Below are positions 43,113 through 55,440 of a stretch of 64,000 nucleotides of DNA, piece by piece. The position numbers and the translations under genes are program-made. The first letter of the stretch is position 1; each line of letters starts with the position of its first letter. The notes under the pieces were generated by a model, which worked only from the letters and a program-made list of their open reading frames with translations, searched no databases and had not been told where the DNA came from. Origin of the DNA: Luscinia megarhynchos (lineage: Eukaryota; Chordata; Aves; Passeriformes; Turdidae); contig JAPFBE010000033.1 in the NCBI GenBank assembly GCA_034336665.1, forward strand, positions 2,356,001 through 2,420,000. The letters are read 5' to 3'.

Positions 43113-43655
43113 TGATACCAAAATCGTCCAGATAGAAACTTTCTAACACAGCTTTGAGTATTAGAAAGCAGGCATTATTTATTGCAGTGCTGAGCACTGG
43201 AGGGGATCCTTCCTCAAACTGAGTGCCCCAAGCATTGAGTAAACCGTTTTTATCATACACATTGATTACATAATCATTAGCTATCCCCACTTCCTTCACT
43301 TTATTTTATATAGTCACACTCCTTGTCGGAAGTCCTTATATGGTTCTTTGGGGGTCTGTCTTCAACGACCGGTGTCTTTTTTAGGTAGCAGTTCCTGAAT
43401 CCCTGCTTTTGAGTAAGCTCAATATTGTTGTTTTGCATAGCTTCTACTTTGTCAGCCTTGCAGAACTGAGCTGGCATCCTGCTTGTGTTTTGCATGACTT
43501 CTGTTTGCCTAAGTTACATCCTTTATGCATTTTCCAAGGCTGTGCTCTTCTACTGTCCTTGAGAAGAGTAAAATGTTCTGTTCTACTATCCTTATCAAGT
43601 AAATAAAATGCTGTTCTATTCTACTGTCCTTATCAAGTTCCCCCTTTCTTTGAGA
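43113..43655 (-). mobile_element. 3' LTR and polypurine tract of the split ERV1
   Basis: The LTR spans 43113-43635 (edges TGATACC and CTTATCA). U3 contains about three direct repeats of TTGATAAGGACAGTAGAATAG-like units (43530-43635). TATATAAAATAAAG lies at about 43305 and a minus-strand AATAAATAATGCC at about 43180. AAAGAAAGGGGGAAC (about 43637-43651) is the polypurine tract. Confidence 0.78.
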
Positions 43656-44900
43656 CTAAGTTCCTTATGGCAACTAGTCTCTTAATATCTGTATTTCAGT
43701 TTATAGTGTAAGGCATTACAACAGCTATAACACTGAATCATGATGCAAGCTAAAATACATACATTAATTATTATGGTGATGATTATATACAGGTGTTTTA
43801 ACCAAGTCCAGCTGGGCAATCATAAAGTAAGTTTGATCCTGATTTCTTCAAATCCCCAGGAGGTGTTGCCTTGAGCTATGCATTGTAAAATTTGGGGCTT
43901 CTCCAGATTTCCTGGACATCTGTAGACACTACCAGTTTGATCAATGTATACACAGCAACTGGTGTTAATGACAGTGCATAATCCTGCTTGTGATGCCAAA
44001 GGGAGGTCTAGTGCCATTTGGTTTTGTAAAACAACTTGTGACAAGCTCTTGACTTCTTTCTGCAGTGCAATAATGGCATCTATTGTACAATTTTCTATAT
44101 ATTCTATGGTAGTAGAAATGTTCACTACTGTCTTTTCTAATTCATTTACTCCTAGCCAGGATAAAAACCATCTTATGAAACAATGAAATTTAGTTGGTCA
44201 CTCAGCTATAGCATTTACACTTAGTTTTGTACACCCCAAATAGCTTCCTATCCATAGTCCTAAGGGCACCTGGTCTTCTTTAATTATTGTTACATTAGGT
44301 TTTAAGGCTACTAAAGTACAAAAACTTTTCCAGCCAAGGGGCAACACTTCATGGGCTTCATTTCCACATATCCAGTACTACCCTGTTCCATTCAGTACCG
44401 GCCAAGGATTATTTACTTGTTTAATACTAAGTGTTTGACTATATTGTGTGTGATTTCTGACAAAAGCTCCAATTTCATCAGTACAATCTAGTTCTCTTGT
44501 TCCTTTAGGGGGATTACACCTTTATACTCACATATGATCCTAAGAGATGTTGGTGGGTACTTATGTACTAACTGGTATGTGCTTCTTGGTGAAAGGAAGT
44601 GTTCACACAGTAACTAGTATTAATTTCTCCCAGATACAGAATTGCATAAATGGTTAATGGCTTCATCATGTTTTCAGGTAAATGGATGCACACCCAACAA
44701 TCATTTTTGTGCAACACTTGGATAACATTTTGTAATAAAACTAGATGGAAATTTTTCTCCCTAGTCAAAGCTGAATTAACTATTGTCAGGATAGCAAAAC
44801 AAAACTTAAACATCTTGTTTTTTCTCAGACAACTGTTCCATAGCCAAAGGGCTTCGGCCCTTTTAATTCTGGAATAATGTATCTGAGATTATATTCTGTC
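43656..44900 (-). pseudogene. env: ERV1 env remnant
   Basis: TM at 43820-44125: heptad-like LQKEVKSLSQVVLQNQ, then MALDLPLASQAGLC and the gamma-type CX6CC motif CTVINTSCC. SU parts lie at 44190-44870, with CVNTSFHQEAH at 44570-44640. Stops break the gene. Confidence 0.85.
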
Positions 44901-46379
44901 CAATTTCAATGCAGTAAAAGTTATCAATAGTACTTGAAAAGGTCTCTTCCACTTTGTCTGGAGTGGCTCCCCAGTCTTTCAAGTAGACCCAATCTCCTGG
45001 TTGGAACTCATGTGCTGGTGTGTCCAGTCACATCAGTCTGGAGATAACTTCTTGCTGTAAATCCTGTAAAGTTTTACTAAGACAAATGAGGCAATTATTC
45101 AAATTGACCCCGCCTTTTATGTGTGTGTTTCCTGGAGTATGCGGTACTTGGTAAGATTAACCATATAGCAGTTCATAGTGGCTTATTTTGCTGGTGCCCT
45201 GTGGCTGAATTCTAATTTGAAGTAGAGCAACAGGTAAGTCTTGGACCCATGTCAAGGAGATTTCCGGACATATTTTACCAAATTGCAATTTGATTGTATA
45301 ATTCATTTGCTCTACTTTGCCACTAGCTTGGGGCCTATAAGAAATCCAAAGACCCCAAGTTATTCCCACAGCTTTGCTAACCTGTTCACTAACCATTTCA
45401 GCAATAAAGTGGGAACCTCTGTCGGATGATGATCCCAAAGGTGCTCTGAATGCAGGTATTATTTTATTCAACAGTATTTTGATTGCTTTCTCAGCCTGGT
45501 TGGTATGACAAGAGAAGACTTCTGGCCAGCCAAAAAAGGTATCTACCAGAACTAGGAGGGATTTTTATCCCCCATTTCTGGGCAATTCTGCAAAATCATT
45601 CTGCCAGTATTCACCCAGAACATTCCCAGATTTTATGGATCCTAGCACTACCTTGTTAGCTGTGTTAGGGTTGTTTCTTTTACAAAATTTACTTAGTTGG
45701 ATTCTTGATTGTACAATCTGAGCCATTTTAGACCCAATTATAGATTTTTTGCAAATGTCTGAAAAATTTTTCAGTACTCCAATGAGTGGCTTTGTGTTCA
45801 TGGTCCACTATTTCACAAAAGATCTGTTCAGGGACTACTATTTGCCTGGTTGGGGTAACTGCCCAGCCTTTCGGATCAAATTTTACTTCTAAGGTTTCAA
45901 TTAATTGACAGTCGCTAGCACTATACTCTGGTTTCTCTACTGGGAGAGGCATCTCTGGCAGGGATATTAAAGATAAAATTTTGTTTTCTAATGTGACTTT
46001 CTCTGCAGCCTCTTTGGCAGCCTTATTGCCTAAATGATTCCCCTATTCTGGTTTGGTCTTACACACTTGGTGTGCTCTGCAATGCATGATGGCAAGTTCT
46101 GTTGGTTTCTGGATATTTTCAAGTAAATCCAAGATTTGTTTTCCATTTTTGATTAATGTGCCTTAAGATGTCAAAAGGCCTCCTTCTTTCCAGATGGCCC
46201 CATATGTGCATGTTCCACTCCAAAGGCATATTTTGAATCAGTCCAAATGTTAACTCGTTTTCCTTTATTCAGTTCCAATGCTCAAGTGAGTACAATTAGT
46301 TCTGCTTTCTGAGGCAAAACATCGAAGGGGAATGCCCCCAATTTGATTACCTCATGGTGTGCAGTCACTGCATATCCAC
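44901..46379 (-). pseudogene. pol: ERV1 integrase and RNase H end
   Basis: Integrase C-terminus at about 44940-45060. The core at 45157-45471 has SSSDRGSHFIAEM (Asp) and YRPQASGKVEQMN (Glu). The zinc-binding start HEHKATHWSTEK is at about 45740-45800. RNase H is at 45960-46379 with the TDSKYAFGV-type box at about 46218-46240 (altered). Related to the 1-1072 element. Cut at 46379 by the betaretrovirus-like provirus. Confidence 0.88.
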
Positions 46380-46384
46380 ATAAT

Positions 46385-46683
46385 TGTGGTAACAGAGACT
46401 GATAGTACTGTGTATTTGATTGGTATATGCAGTTTGATGACCAGGATGCCTAGGCAAGAGTAAACAGAGCTTTGAAGATTGCAAGAAGTTTGGATCAAGT
46501 CTGGCTGACAGGAAGGAAGATTTAACTAAATAGAAATGTAAGGTTTGTCTATGTGGTTTGGCTAAATGAGTGTAATAGAAAATTGCTAGCCTTCCTGAGA
46601 ATGGTATGTAGGCATATGTAGCTCACAGTAAAATTCGGACTCTGATCACTAATCAGTAGTCCCCATCTCTCTTTCAATTGTCA
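46385..46683 (+). repeat. 5' LTR of the betaretrovirus-like provirus
   Basis: About 299 bp. TTCCTGAGAATGGTATGTAGGCATATGTAGC to CATCTCTCTTTC aligns with 53361-53436. The degenerate TATA region is TGGTATGTAGGC (the 3' copy has GGTATATAAGC). Confidence 0.65.
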
Positions 46684-46861
46684 ATAATTGATGGTCCTGT
46701 GTGAGGAGAAGAACCGGCCTACCTGGCAACAATCTGCAAGCCCCTGAAACTGACAAGTGTTGGTGAAAGAACCGCATCTGGGCCCACAATCACCTGTCCT
46801 GCTGCAACATGACATGTGAGCAGAGGGAACTAAATTATGGGACAGGACATGCCCAAGGAGA

Positions 46862-48410
46862 GATACGTCTATTAAACCATGCTCACAGTTCTAGGCAAGC
46901 ATGGCTCTTCCATCCCCAAGCATGATCTTAAGTCACTTCTACGATGGGTGTCATGCACGTTTCCTGATCCCACCCCTTCTTCTATTTTCACCCTCTGCTA
47001 CTGGGACAAGGTCGGCATGATGCTCTATGACCTGGCCACTCTCCCTGGCCATGAGCCGGAGTTACAAATACTTCCTGCATGGAGGCTGGTCATGGACGCG
47101 ATTAAGAAGAAGAAGAGAGGGAGTGAAGCTGCCTGTGAAGTTACCTCTGAGACAGCGGTAACAACCGTGCCGGACTGAGACCTGCCCAGGTCGCTCTCCC
47201 CGTCCCCTGTCAGCACAATCTCCCTGACGAGTGCCAGGGTTAGAGCCTGGTTGCCACCTACAGTCCCACTGCTAGATCACCAGCAACCCCAGAGCCGTTG
47301 AACCCTTGTCGCTTACATGGTGGACACTGACTCTAGCAGTGAAGGGGAATTCAACTTTTTAGACATCATCCCCAAAAAAAGATCTGGATTTATTCTCTAC
47401 AGATACACATAATAATTGGTTACGGATAAAAAGAAAGCCCTTAAGGACAGAGACTCTGATACTGCATCTGAAATCTTTGTTGCCCCTGTGCGACTCGACC
47501 TGAGGGGTGGAAACCCACAAGGGGAGCCTTTGGGGCACTCAGAAATAAAGGAACTGCGCCGTACTGCAGCAAAATATGGTCTGGGGTCTCCTTACTTCAG
47601 TAATTTATTAAGAGCAACTTTTACTACTCACCTCATGACTCCGCATGATGTTAAGTCTTTGGCAAATCTTTTGCTTACACCAACGCAATATGCAATTTTC
47701 ATGGCGCAATGAAAAAAAAACTAGAAAACTTGATTGTCACATTTGCAGGGCATGCTAACCAAGCCCTGGCCGCCTTAACTATTGACCACCTAGCGGGGCA
47801 GGAGGCGCATACCGATCCTAATGGCCAAGCTGCCTAGAGGGAATCACGGAGGCAGCCCGTCTGGCTTTTCTTAAGGTTCCTGATGCCAGAATCCTGCAAC
47901 AGTCTTTCATAAATATTAAACAAGCCCCCCAGGAGCCCTATATGCAGTTTGTAGACAGATTAAAATAAACACTGGAGAGACAAATTGATAATGACCAAGC
48001 AAGGGAGGTTGTACTCCTCAGACTGGCTATAGAAAGTTCAAATGAAGAAAGTAAGCGCCTCTTGAAATTCCTGCCCCCTTAACCTGAGCCCACATTGCTT
48101 CAAATGATAGAAGTCTGTAACTGCTTGGGAACATTGCAGCGTACCACAGCAGTCACCTATCAGGCCGTGGGGCAAGGCATAGCTGGCACTTTTGCTGCCC
48201 TCAAATTAGTCCCCGGAAAGCAGTTGGTTTGTTTTGGTTGCAGGGAACCTGGGCACGTTAAAAGGGACTGCAAAAAAGCGCAGATACAAAAATCCAAGAT
48301 CCCAGATATGTGCCCTCGTTGTCAGAAAGGTCCTCATTTCACTAATCAATGCCTAAGTTTCACCAGAACGGCCAGCCTTTGCAGCAGGGAAACTTCTTTC
48401 GGAGAGTGAG
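46862..48410 (+). pseudogene. gag: Betaretrovirus-like gag
   Basis: Matrix-like start at 46879-47178. Capsid at 47416-48080 (LRRTAAKYGLGSPYFSNLL, MTPHDVKSLANLLLTPTQY, and a major homology-like block near 47930 with QEPYMQFVDRL). The nucleocapsid at 48220-48350 has two intact CCHC zinc knuckles, CFGCREPGHVKRDC and CPRCQKGPHFTNQC. Stops at several points. Confidence 0.85.
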
Positions 48411-48738
48411 GGGTCAATGCACGCAGACACAAATCCTACAGTCGAAGCAGAAACCAGGAGCCACTTTCAGCTTTCAACCGGCCCTGCCCTCACCCACCGG
48501 ACCATCTCAGAACTACGTGCAGGCACCCCAGGCAGGACTGGACATATCAACCAATAACACAGTAACGCTGTCTGACTGCACAGTATTTTGTCTCCCTACT
48601 GGAATCTATGGACCCTTGGAACCTGGTTATCACACCTTGCTCATAGGTAGATCATCTACCTCGATAACAGTATTATACAGTCAAATTTTGCATAGGGGGT
48701 CACTGGAACACGCGGAACCCTCCAACTGACTTAGAAAA
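48411..48738 (+). pseudogene. dUTPase remnant, protease deleted
   Basis: AGLDISTNNTVTL...LPTGIYGPLEPGYHTLLIGRSS (48530-48660) is the start of a retroviral trimeric dUTPase, which lowers dUTP during DNA synthesis. The sequence then runs almost directly into RT, so the rest of dUTPase and the protease are missing. Confidence 0.75.
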
Positions 48739-49500
48739 CTTCTGAGACTGTGTGGGTGAGTCAGTGGCCTCTATCATTGCATAGGCTGCACGTATTAACA
48801 GAATTGGTTCAACAAAAACTCCAGAAAGGGCATATAGTCCCTTCTACCAGCCCTTGGAATTTTCCTGTGTTTGTTATTAAAAAACAAACGGGCAAATGGC
48901 GTTTGCTCCAAGACCTTCTCAAAATTAATTCTGTAATGGAGGAAATGGGAGCCCTGCAGCCTGGGCTCCCCTCTCCTACCATGATTGGCATTTGGCAGTC
49001 ATTGATTGAAAAGATTGTTTTTTCGACATTCCTTTGCATCCAAAATTTGCTTTTTCAGTACCTAGCACAAATATGCAGGCGCCCTTGCAGCGATATCACT
49101 GGACTGTTTTACCTCAGGGCATGAAGAACTCTCCTACTGTTTGCCAGGGGTATGTTGCTAAGGTCCTCAGTCCTGTTTGTCAACAAATACCTGATGTTCT
49201 TTTGTATCATTACATGGGTGATATTCTCGTAGCAGGTGAACAACAGGAGGTCATGGAGAAAGCCTTAGTCCTTGTCACCGAAGCTGTGAATCAGGCAGGG
49301 CTTTGCATTGCTTCTGAAAAGATACAAAAACACCCTCCGTGGAGGTATTTGGGGTGGCACATTAGAGTCCATTCAATTTCTCCTTACAATCTACACATTC
49401 AGACAAACATTTGCACCTTACATGATGCACAAAAACTTTTGGGAGCAATTAACTGAGTGCGCTCCTTATTAAGAATATCAAATGCAGAGCTGAGTCCCTT
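48739..49500 (+). pseudogene. pol: Betaretrovirus-like reverse transcriptase
   Basis: WVSQWPLSLHRLHVLTELVQ, then GHIVPSTSPWNFPVFVIKKQ (48750-48900) and YHWTVLPQGMKNSPTVCQGY (49095-49155). The active site reads YMGD at 49211-49222, so a catalytic Asp is Gly. Part of the palm, including the first Asp block, is deleted near 49010-49030. Confidence 0.88.
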
Positions 49501-51117
49501 GTTTGAACTGCTAAAGGACAATCAGACCTTTTGTCACCTAAACGACTCAATTCACAAGCTCAGCAAGTGCTGCAGGGTGTTTGTGATGCCTTAGTAAGCC
49601 GGCAGGCTGCATGCTGGGCACCTGAACTGCCTTTCCTCTTAATAATCTTGAGCTCAGCAAAACAGTCCCATGCTTTGATATTTCAATGCAATTCCAATGC
49701 ACCAGACCCTTTGCTTATCATTGAATGAATTTTTTTGCCACACCAGGCCACCAAAACCATCAGTACCCAACATGAAGTGATGGCACAACTGATTGTTAAA
49801 GCCTGGCAGAGATTCACTTCTCTTGCAGGAGTGGATTTTCCCACTATTTTCGTGCGTCTTACCACCTTTTATTTGGATTGGATATTTCAGGAATCTGAGG
49901 CTATTCAGATGGCCTTTGCTGAATTCAGCGGGCAAATTTCAATACACCCTCCAAAACATATGCTTTTAACACCTTTATATCAATAGATAGAAAAACCGAA
50001 GAGAAGTGAGGCTCCACTTAAAGCCTTAACAGTATTCACAGATGGTTCTGGTCACTTCATAAATCAGTGGTGGTATGGAGACCCCTCATCTGGTACCTGG
50101 AAATCAGATGTGTCCAGAGTTGAGGGGTGTCCCCAAATAGTTGAACTAGCTTCTGTTGTCAGAGCTTTTAAAAAAATTTTCTGATCCCTTTAATTTGGTA
50201 ACAGGTTCAGTTTATGTTGCAGGAATTGTGATGAGAGCTGAAGCATCAGTTTTTGTAATATATAATATAATGTAATTCCTGTAAAGTTGTAAATTAATGT
50301 AGAATAAGCAATGTCTGTATGAGTAAAGTAATAAAAAACTTAAAAACCAAAAGCTGCAAAGGGAAGAAGAGGGATTGCTTAATCGCAACACTGTAACTTC
50401 CAACAAAAGCTGAAGAGCTAGGGTTAGCAAGACAATAGACGTAACCGTGGTAGAGATGGCTTTTTCCAGGGAACACCCAAAAAATAAGAGCCCGATAAGC
50501 ACCCACAATTCAGGTAATCAGAGCCATCAAGAAAAATACATCTCAATGCCCGTTTCCAGTAAACCAAAATCTGCAAGTTACATCTCAATTCCATCTTCCT
50601 GTAAACCTGAACTTGCCTTCATCAAAATTCATCGTCTTCCAGGATATGGTTTTGTCCAGCCCAACGCGGTGAAAGAAAACTACATGAATATTCTGAACAA
50701 GAGAAGACAAAGACCTCCGCTCCGGGCAAGGAAAAACTGTATAAAAACTGGACTAACCAAAGCTGTTTTGTGAACATTTGGGGATTCGGAGCGATAGAGT
50801 TCGAATCATTGTGTGTTCACCTGATGCCAACCTCGGGCTCGGCATTGTCCTTTTTAACTGAGACTAATCGAGGGCCGTGTTTCGGTCGCAAAATAAATAT
50901 CGCTTATTTTTATCATTTTTAATTCGGCTTGATTTCATTTTTGTCTATAACAGTTTTGAACAACTCTTTTATTGGTTGCATTTCCTTGTTTTTTCCTTAG
51001 AAAATAGAACATCTTACTTTTTCATGCATATTCAATCGCATACAACCCTTCCCGGATTTTTGGATGAAGGGAACAGGCAGGCTGATCTTTTAACAATGCC
51101 TGTACAAAATTCTTGTC
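49501..51117 (+). pseudogene. pol: Betaretrovirus-like connection and RNase H
   Basis: The connection region is at 49501-50030. RNase H starts at about 50035 with FTDGSGHFINQWWYG and has NLVTGSVYVAGIVMR at about 50195, where the Asp of the TDS box is Gly. It is broken at 50253 by a solo LTR and resumes at 50958 (LFYWLHFLVF, HIQSHTTLPGFLDEGN, AD). Confidence 0.82.
50254..50952 (+). mobile_element. Solo LTR, 699 bp, in RNase H
   Basis: Starts TGTAATATATAATA, ends GTCTATAACA, with perfect 5-bp duplication GTTTT (50249-50253, 50953-50957). TATAAAAACTGG at about 50741 and AATAAATATCGC at about 50892. The 108-codon frame at 50447-50773 inside it has no known domain. Confidence 0.88.
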
Positions 51118-52141
51118 CTACCTAATAAGATGGAGCAGGCTAAATTGAGCCATTCCTTTTTTCACCAGAATGCTGCCACTTTGATTCGAAACTTTAGCAT
51201 TATTATAGCCCAAGTTTCAGCAATTATCGCTGTTTGTCCTGATTGCCAAAGTTGCTCTCTTCCCTCTGTTGCTTCAAAGCCTTTAAATGTAGCAGAGTTT
51301 AGCCGTTTAAAATACATTCATTCCTCTATTGGCACCTTTTCTGGTGCTCTTTTTGCATCAGCCCATTCATGGGAAACAGCTAAAGATGTCTATAGACACT
51401 TTACTGCTGCTTTTGCAACTCTTCGTATACCTTCTGAGGTGAAGACAGATAATGGCCCAGATTATACTTCCCAGTGAGATGCTGCCTTTTTTGCTCTATG
51501 GGGAATTACTCACAAAATATGTATTCCTCATTCCCCAAGAGGCCAATCTATCATTGAACGAGCTCATGACTCTCTCATAGGTCTCTTAATGCAACAGAAG
51601 GGGGGAGGGACGGAGATGGCACCCCTGCTGAGAGACTGCAGAATGCCCTTTATGATTTTAACTTATTGAATTTCTTTTTTATGGGCCCAAATCCACTAAT
51701 TGTTTGACATTTTAATTGTAATTCACAATTGCAACATAAGGAAAGGCCCCCTGTTTTAGTAAAGGATCCAGACTCTGGTAAGATATGGGGGCCTTATCCT
51801 TTGATCACCTGGGGAAGAGGCTTTTCACGCATCTCCACAGAGAATGGTCCCAAGTGGATTCCAGTAAAGAATGTGAAGACATTTTGAGAACCCTTGTATT
51901 CATCACCTGAGGACCGACCTTTAATACCAACTTTGGAGGAGGACTCTTGTGAACAGGACCTCGCCCACCACATCAGCACCTGTTTAACCTCTGATTTATG
52001 CCTTTGGGAAAATGGATTGGATTACCTAAAGGTATCAGGGTTTACAGGGTTAGGTTGTCCTGTGTGGGAGAACCGGTACTGCATACATCATGAGGAGGTT
52101 TATACAGTGCACAATTCCCATTTCAAGAGACAATTCTTGCT
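51118..52141 (+). pseudogene. pol: Betaretrovirus-like integrase
   Basis: A zinc-binding block (LSHSFFHQNAATLIRNF ... CPDC) at 51145-51250. The core has RLKYIHSSIGTFSGALFASA at 51305-51360 and VKTDNGPDYTSQ at 51440-51477. The part with the first catalytic Asp is deleted between about 51280 and 51300. The C-terminal domain (WGRGFSRISTENGPKWIPVK) is at 51810-51870. Confidence 0.85.
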
Positions 52142-52960
52142 TTGAACTGGGAACACCGGGACCCTAGCCAAATAGTTACTACCTTTGAGCAGGAACTTGG
52201 TGCAGGACTACTCCTCCCCTTTCCTTGTTTACTCTGTCATACTGATCATCCCAAGCCTGGGTTAAATACAAATCTGTTGAATGCGGGATACTGTGGTATT
52301 GTGCATCTCATAAAAGGCGAGGTGCTGGCTATCACTGTGATCCAGCGAGATGGAGTCGAAACAACAGCACAAATTCAACAGCTAGTGTGTGGGTATAAGT
52401 TTGGTTTACCTGAACAATTGGAAATTACTCTAGAGCAGTGGCTTACTGCCACTGAGAATAAGAAAAACAATGACTTCCCATATATTATGGTATTTACTGG
52501 GAATTGTTTTTAGTGCTCAGACCTGGCCTATTAAGCAACCAAAACAAATGTCTGGGTAACCTTAGCAAATGTTACAGGACAAGATACATTGTGTTTGGCC
52601 ACTGCATCCCCAGAAAATCCCTTTTCAACCTGCCTTATTGCTCTGCTGCGGGAAAAAACTGGACTTCTGAACTTCAAATCAATATGATTTTGCAGAAGCC
52701 CATTTATTGTTTATAATTCACCCTAATTATATATTTCTAGAACCATCACTCACTTGGGGGCATACTATACAATTGGTAATTGTAGGATATTGATCCACCC
52801 ATTCAAACCCCTGAAAGTCCGTAATTTGTGGTCTTCAGGATCTTCACCACCTCCCATTATCTTGAATCTTCTTATCTTGGTATTCTTTGTTTTCAACTTC
52901 TTCTCTCCCAATTTAGCATAGTTTATGCTCCAGCGGCCTTGGGGGGTTTCAGACCAGTTA
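52142..52960 (+). pseudogene. env: Env leader and SU start
   Basis: A 124-codon open frame (52142-52513), of unknown family, is in frame with the SU start NVWVTLANVTGQDTLCL (52547-52600) but separated by two stops. It looks like a long env leader. After about 52720 no coding similarity is seen; TM is missing. Confidence 0.6.
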
Positions 52961-53440
52961 TCGAAAAACTCCTAAAATTTTCTCATGCTGTGCACCTGTT
53001 ATAAACACTGGTATATACACAAAAACAGCTAGCATGTGAAAGAAGCGTGTGAACCAACAGCAAAATATGCAGAAATAACTGAACAGCAAAACATAGCAAC
53101 TAAATATAGTTTTTGGCTGGTGCACACAAACAAGGCCCAGATTTGTACAGACATGTCCACCAGGGTCTAAACCTTGTTCAGCATTACAACACTCTGCCCC
53201 TAGACAATTGGCCTTGCCTGCCTCATGCAAGTACAGTGTTGCAAAACAGCAATCATGCTGACACCTGGGATCAATGGACTAACTAATAAATTGCCTTATT
53301 GATTGACCTACCCGACTGTGGTGAGTAATTTATAACAAATTTTACCAGCCTTCCTGTAAATGGTATATAAGCGCATGTAGTGCTCAGTAAAAATTGGATT
53401 CTGATCATCATTCAGTGTCCCCGTCTCTCTCTCATCATCA
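52961..53440 (+). repeat. 3' LTR region of the betaretrovirus-like provirus
   Basis: The right end is firm (53440). GGTATATAAGCGC at about 53370 is the TATA box. The left edge is uncertain because similarity to the 5' LTR is clear only from about 53290. Confidence 0.6.
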
Positions 53441-53445
53441 ATAAT

Positions 53446-55440
53446 TTTCTAATTGCCTGATCTTCTAAAATTGTATTAGTATAATTCAGAGCATAGTTTT
53501 CACCATATTGTGTACCTGAAGACTTTCAAGTAAAGGTTTGCTTTTATAATATCATTCTAACGTCTGGAAAAGTTTGTGTTCTATTTCCGGGCATCACTCT
53601 TTTTGCTCCAGTACTGACTTCACCATATGTGGTACATTAAAAACAATGCTTTGTCCAAAAGTCAGTTTTCAAGCTTCCTGGATCAAGAGAACAGTAGCTG
53701 CTCCGGCCCTCAGACAACTAGGCCAGCCTTGGCTGACATTATCTAGTTGCTTTGAAAAGGAGACCACAGCCCACCTCTGGTTCCCTAGGAAATGTGACAG
53801 CACTCCCAGTGCTTTTTTGTCTTTCATAGGTAAATATTTCAAACAGGAGCATGGGATCTGGGAGCCCCAAAGCAGGGGTCCACATAAGGACTCACTTGAG
53901 TTGTAAAAAGGCAGCCCATGGATCATCAGACCAGACTATAAAGTCCTTCTGAGCCATTTTCAAGGGCTCATACAGTGGCTTTACTAGCAGCCCATAAATG
54001 CTGATCCACAGACAACACCATCCAACCATCCTGAGAAAGGCACACAACTCTCTTACCATTTGTGACTGTGGGAGTTGGCAAATTGCTCCTTTTTGTTTCT
54101 GTCCCAACTACCTTTGCCCTTGGAGGATATCAAATCCCAAGTAAGTTACTGTTGGAACCCAGAAACCTGTGTTTTTTGAGCTTTCTGTGCTTTCTGGCAC
54201 TCACCCCCTGGAGAGCACTGCTTTTGACCTGAGGCCTTGGAGAAGGCTTCCAAATTTGAGTGATGGAGTTAAAGTCATGGGTGTGCAGTTAAATAGAAGT
54301 GTGTGATTTCACATGGTGAAGGGTTTTAAATTTGAGCTTTTTGTAATATAGTAATAGGTATGGGACAAGATGGACGATTTTGGGTGGTGTCTCTTTTCGG
54401 TGTTCTTCCTCCTTCTTCTTCATGATTTCAGGTGGTAGTTTCTGGTTGGACAGTTAGTGCTGCACTGCAAGTCACAGGAGTTTGGTTATGGGTCAAAAGT
54501 ATAAATAATATAGGTGTTAATTCTCTATTGGACTGTTTAGCTTTAAGAGACCTTTTAGCTGGCTAGATTCATCTCCATTTTGCTCACTTCTAGCTGGTAG
54601 CTAGAAGTTTTGCTGAACTTTCTGTACTTTAGATAAGATTTAATAAACAGCCAAGCCCAAACATGAGAAAATTCATGTCCTTTGTGTTTTTTAATCCTGG
54701 CTCTGAGTGAAAAGAGAAGAAACTTCAGACAAGCGACTAATTAAGTGGTGCAAACACCACACTTACAGGTTACTGTGGTTTGAACTATTTGTGCATTGTC
54801 TTTGGGTACTGTATATCTACTTAGTCCCAGAAAATTCAACAATGCCACAGTCTGATCCCAACATTGCTGTTCAGTTTCAGTGGCTATCAGAATGTAATCT
54901 ACATGCGGTAACAATATTCCGATGAGGTTTTGATTTTTATATTCTTCCAGTTCTTTTGCCAATTGATTTCTGAATTTGCTGGGACTATTTATAAACCCCT
55001 GAGGTACAACTGTCCAAGTCAGTTGGGTTCTTCTCCCTGTGTTTGGATTTTCCCATCCAAAAGCAAAAAGCTCTTGATTTCAGTACTCAAGGGGATACAG
55101 AAAAAGGCATATTTCAAATCTAATATAGCAAACCATTTTAATTATTCACACAAGGTTATTAGCAAGGTTTAAGGTTTTGCTACTGCCAGGTGTATATCTT
55201 CTTCTATCTTATTTATGGCTCTAATGTCCTGCACCAGCTGGTAATTCTTTCAATTTGCTTTCTATCTGGCAAAATAAGGGTATTAAATTTGGATTTGCAT
55301 TTCATCAATAGGCCATATTTTATAAATTTTTCCACAAGGGATAATAACCCTTACAACTTTCTATTTTCAAAGGGTATTGCTTTTGCCTTACTGGTCCTGC
55401 TCCAGCTTTCAATTTAATCCTTACGGACTCTGCTCTTTTA
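53446..55440 (-). pseudogene. pol: ERV1 reverse transcriptase, split by a solo LTR
   Basis: Continuation of 44901-46379. Blocks: LRAGAATVLLIQEA and KLTFGQSIVFN at 53600-53720, TVKELC-type linker at 53892-54107, YLGFDILQGQ at 54115-54145. Past the LTR: NAQIVQTTVT at 54768-54800, the active-site box at 54894-54905, which reads HVDY instead of YVDD, and VPQGFINSPSKFRNQL at 54960-55010. The palm start is at 55020-55250. Confidence 0.88.
54150..54767 (+). mobile_element. Solo LTR, 618 bp, in ERV1 RT
   Basis: Starts TGTTGGAACCC, ends CACACTTACA, flanked by AGTTAC and GGTTAC (6-bp duplication with one mismatch; GTTAC shared). RT text rejoins across it. AATAAACAGCC at about 54641 gives plus orientation. 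Confidence 0.83.

Larger units (their letters stand above)
46385..53440 (+). mobile_element. Betaretrovirus-like provirus nested in ERV1 pol
   Basis: Edges TGTGGTAAC and TCATCATCA, flanked by ATAAT (46380-46384 and 53441-53445). ERV1 pol of the opposite strand is on both sides. Order: LTR, gag, dUTPase remnant, RT, RNase H, integrase, env start, LTR. The two LTRs are much diverged and many stops occur, so it is old. Confidence 0.85.

Noticed and set aside
50447..50773. 108-codon frame that might be a small gene
   Set aside because: It lies wholly inside a solo LTR with defined edges and has no known domain.
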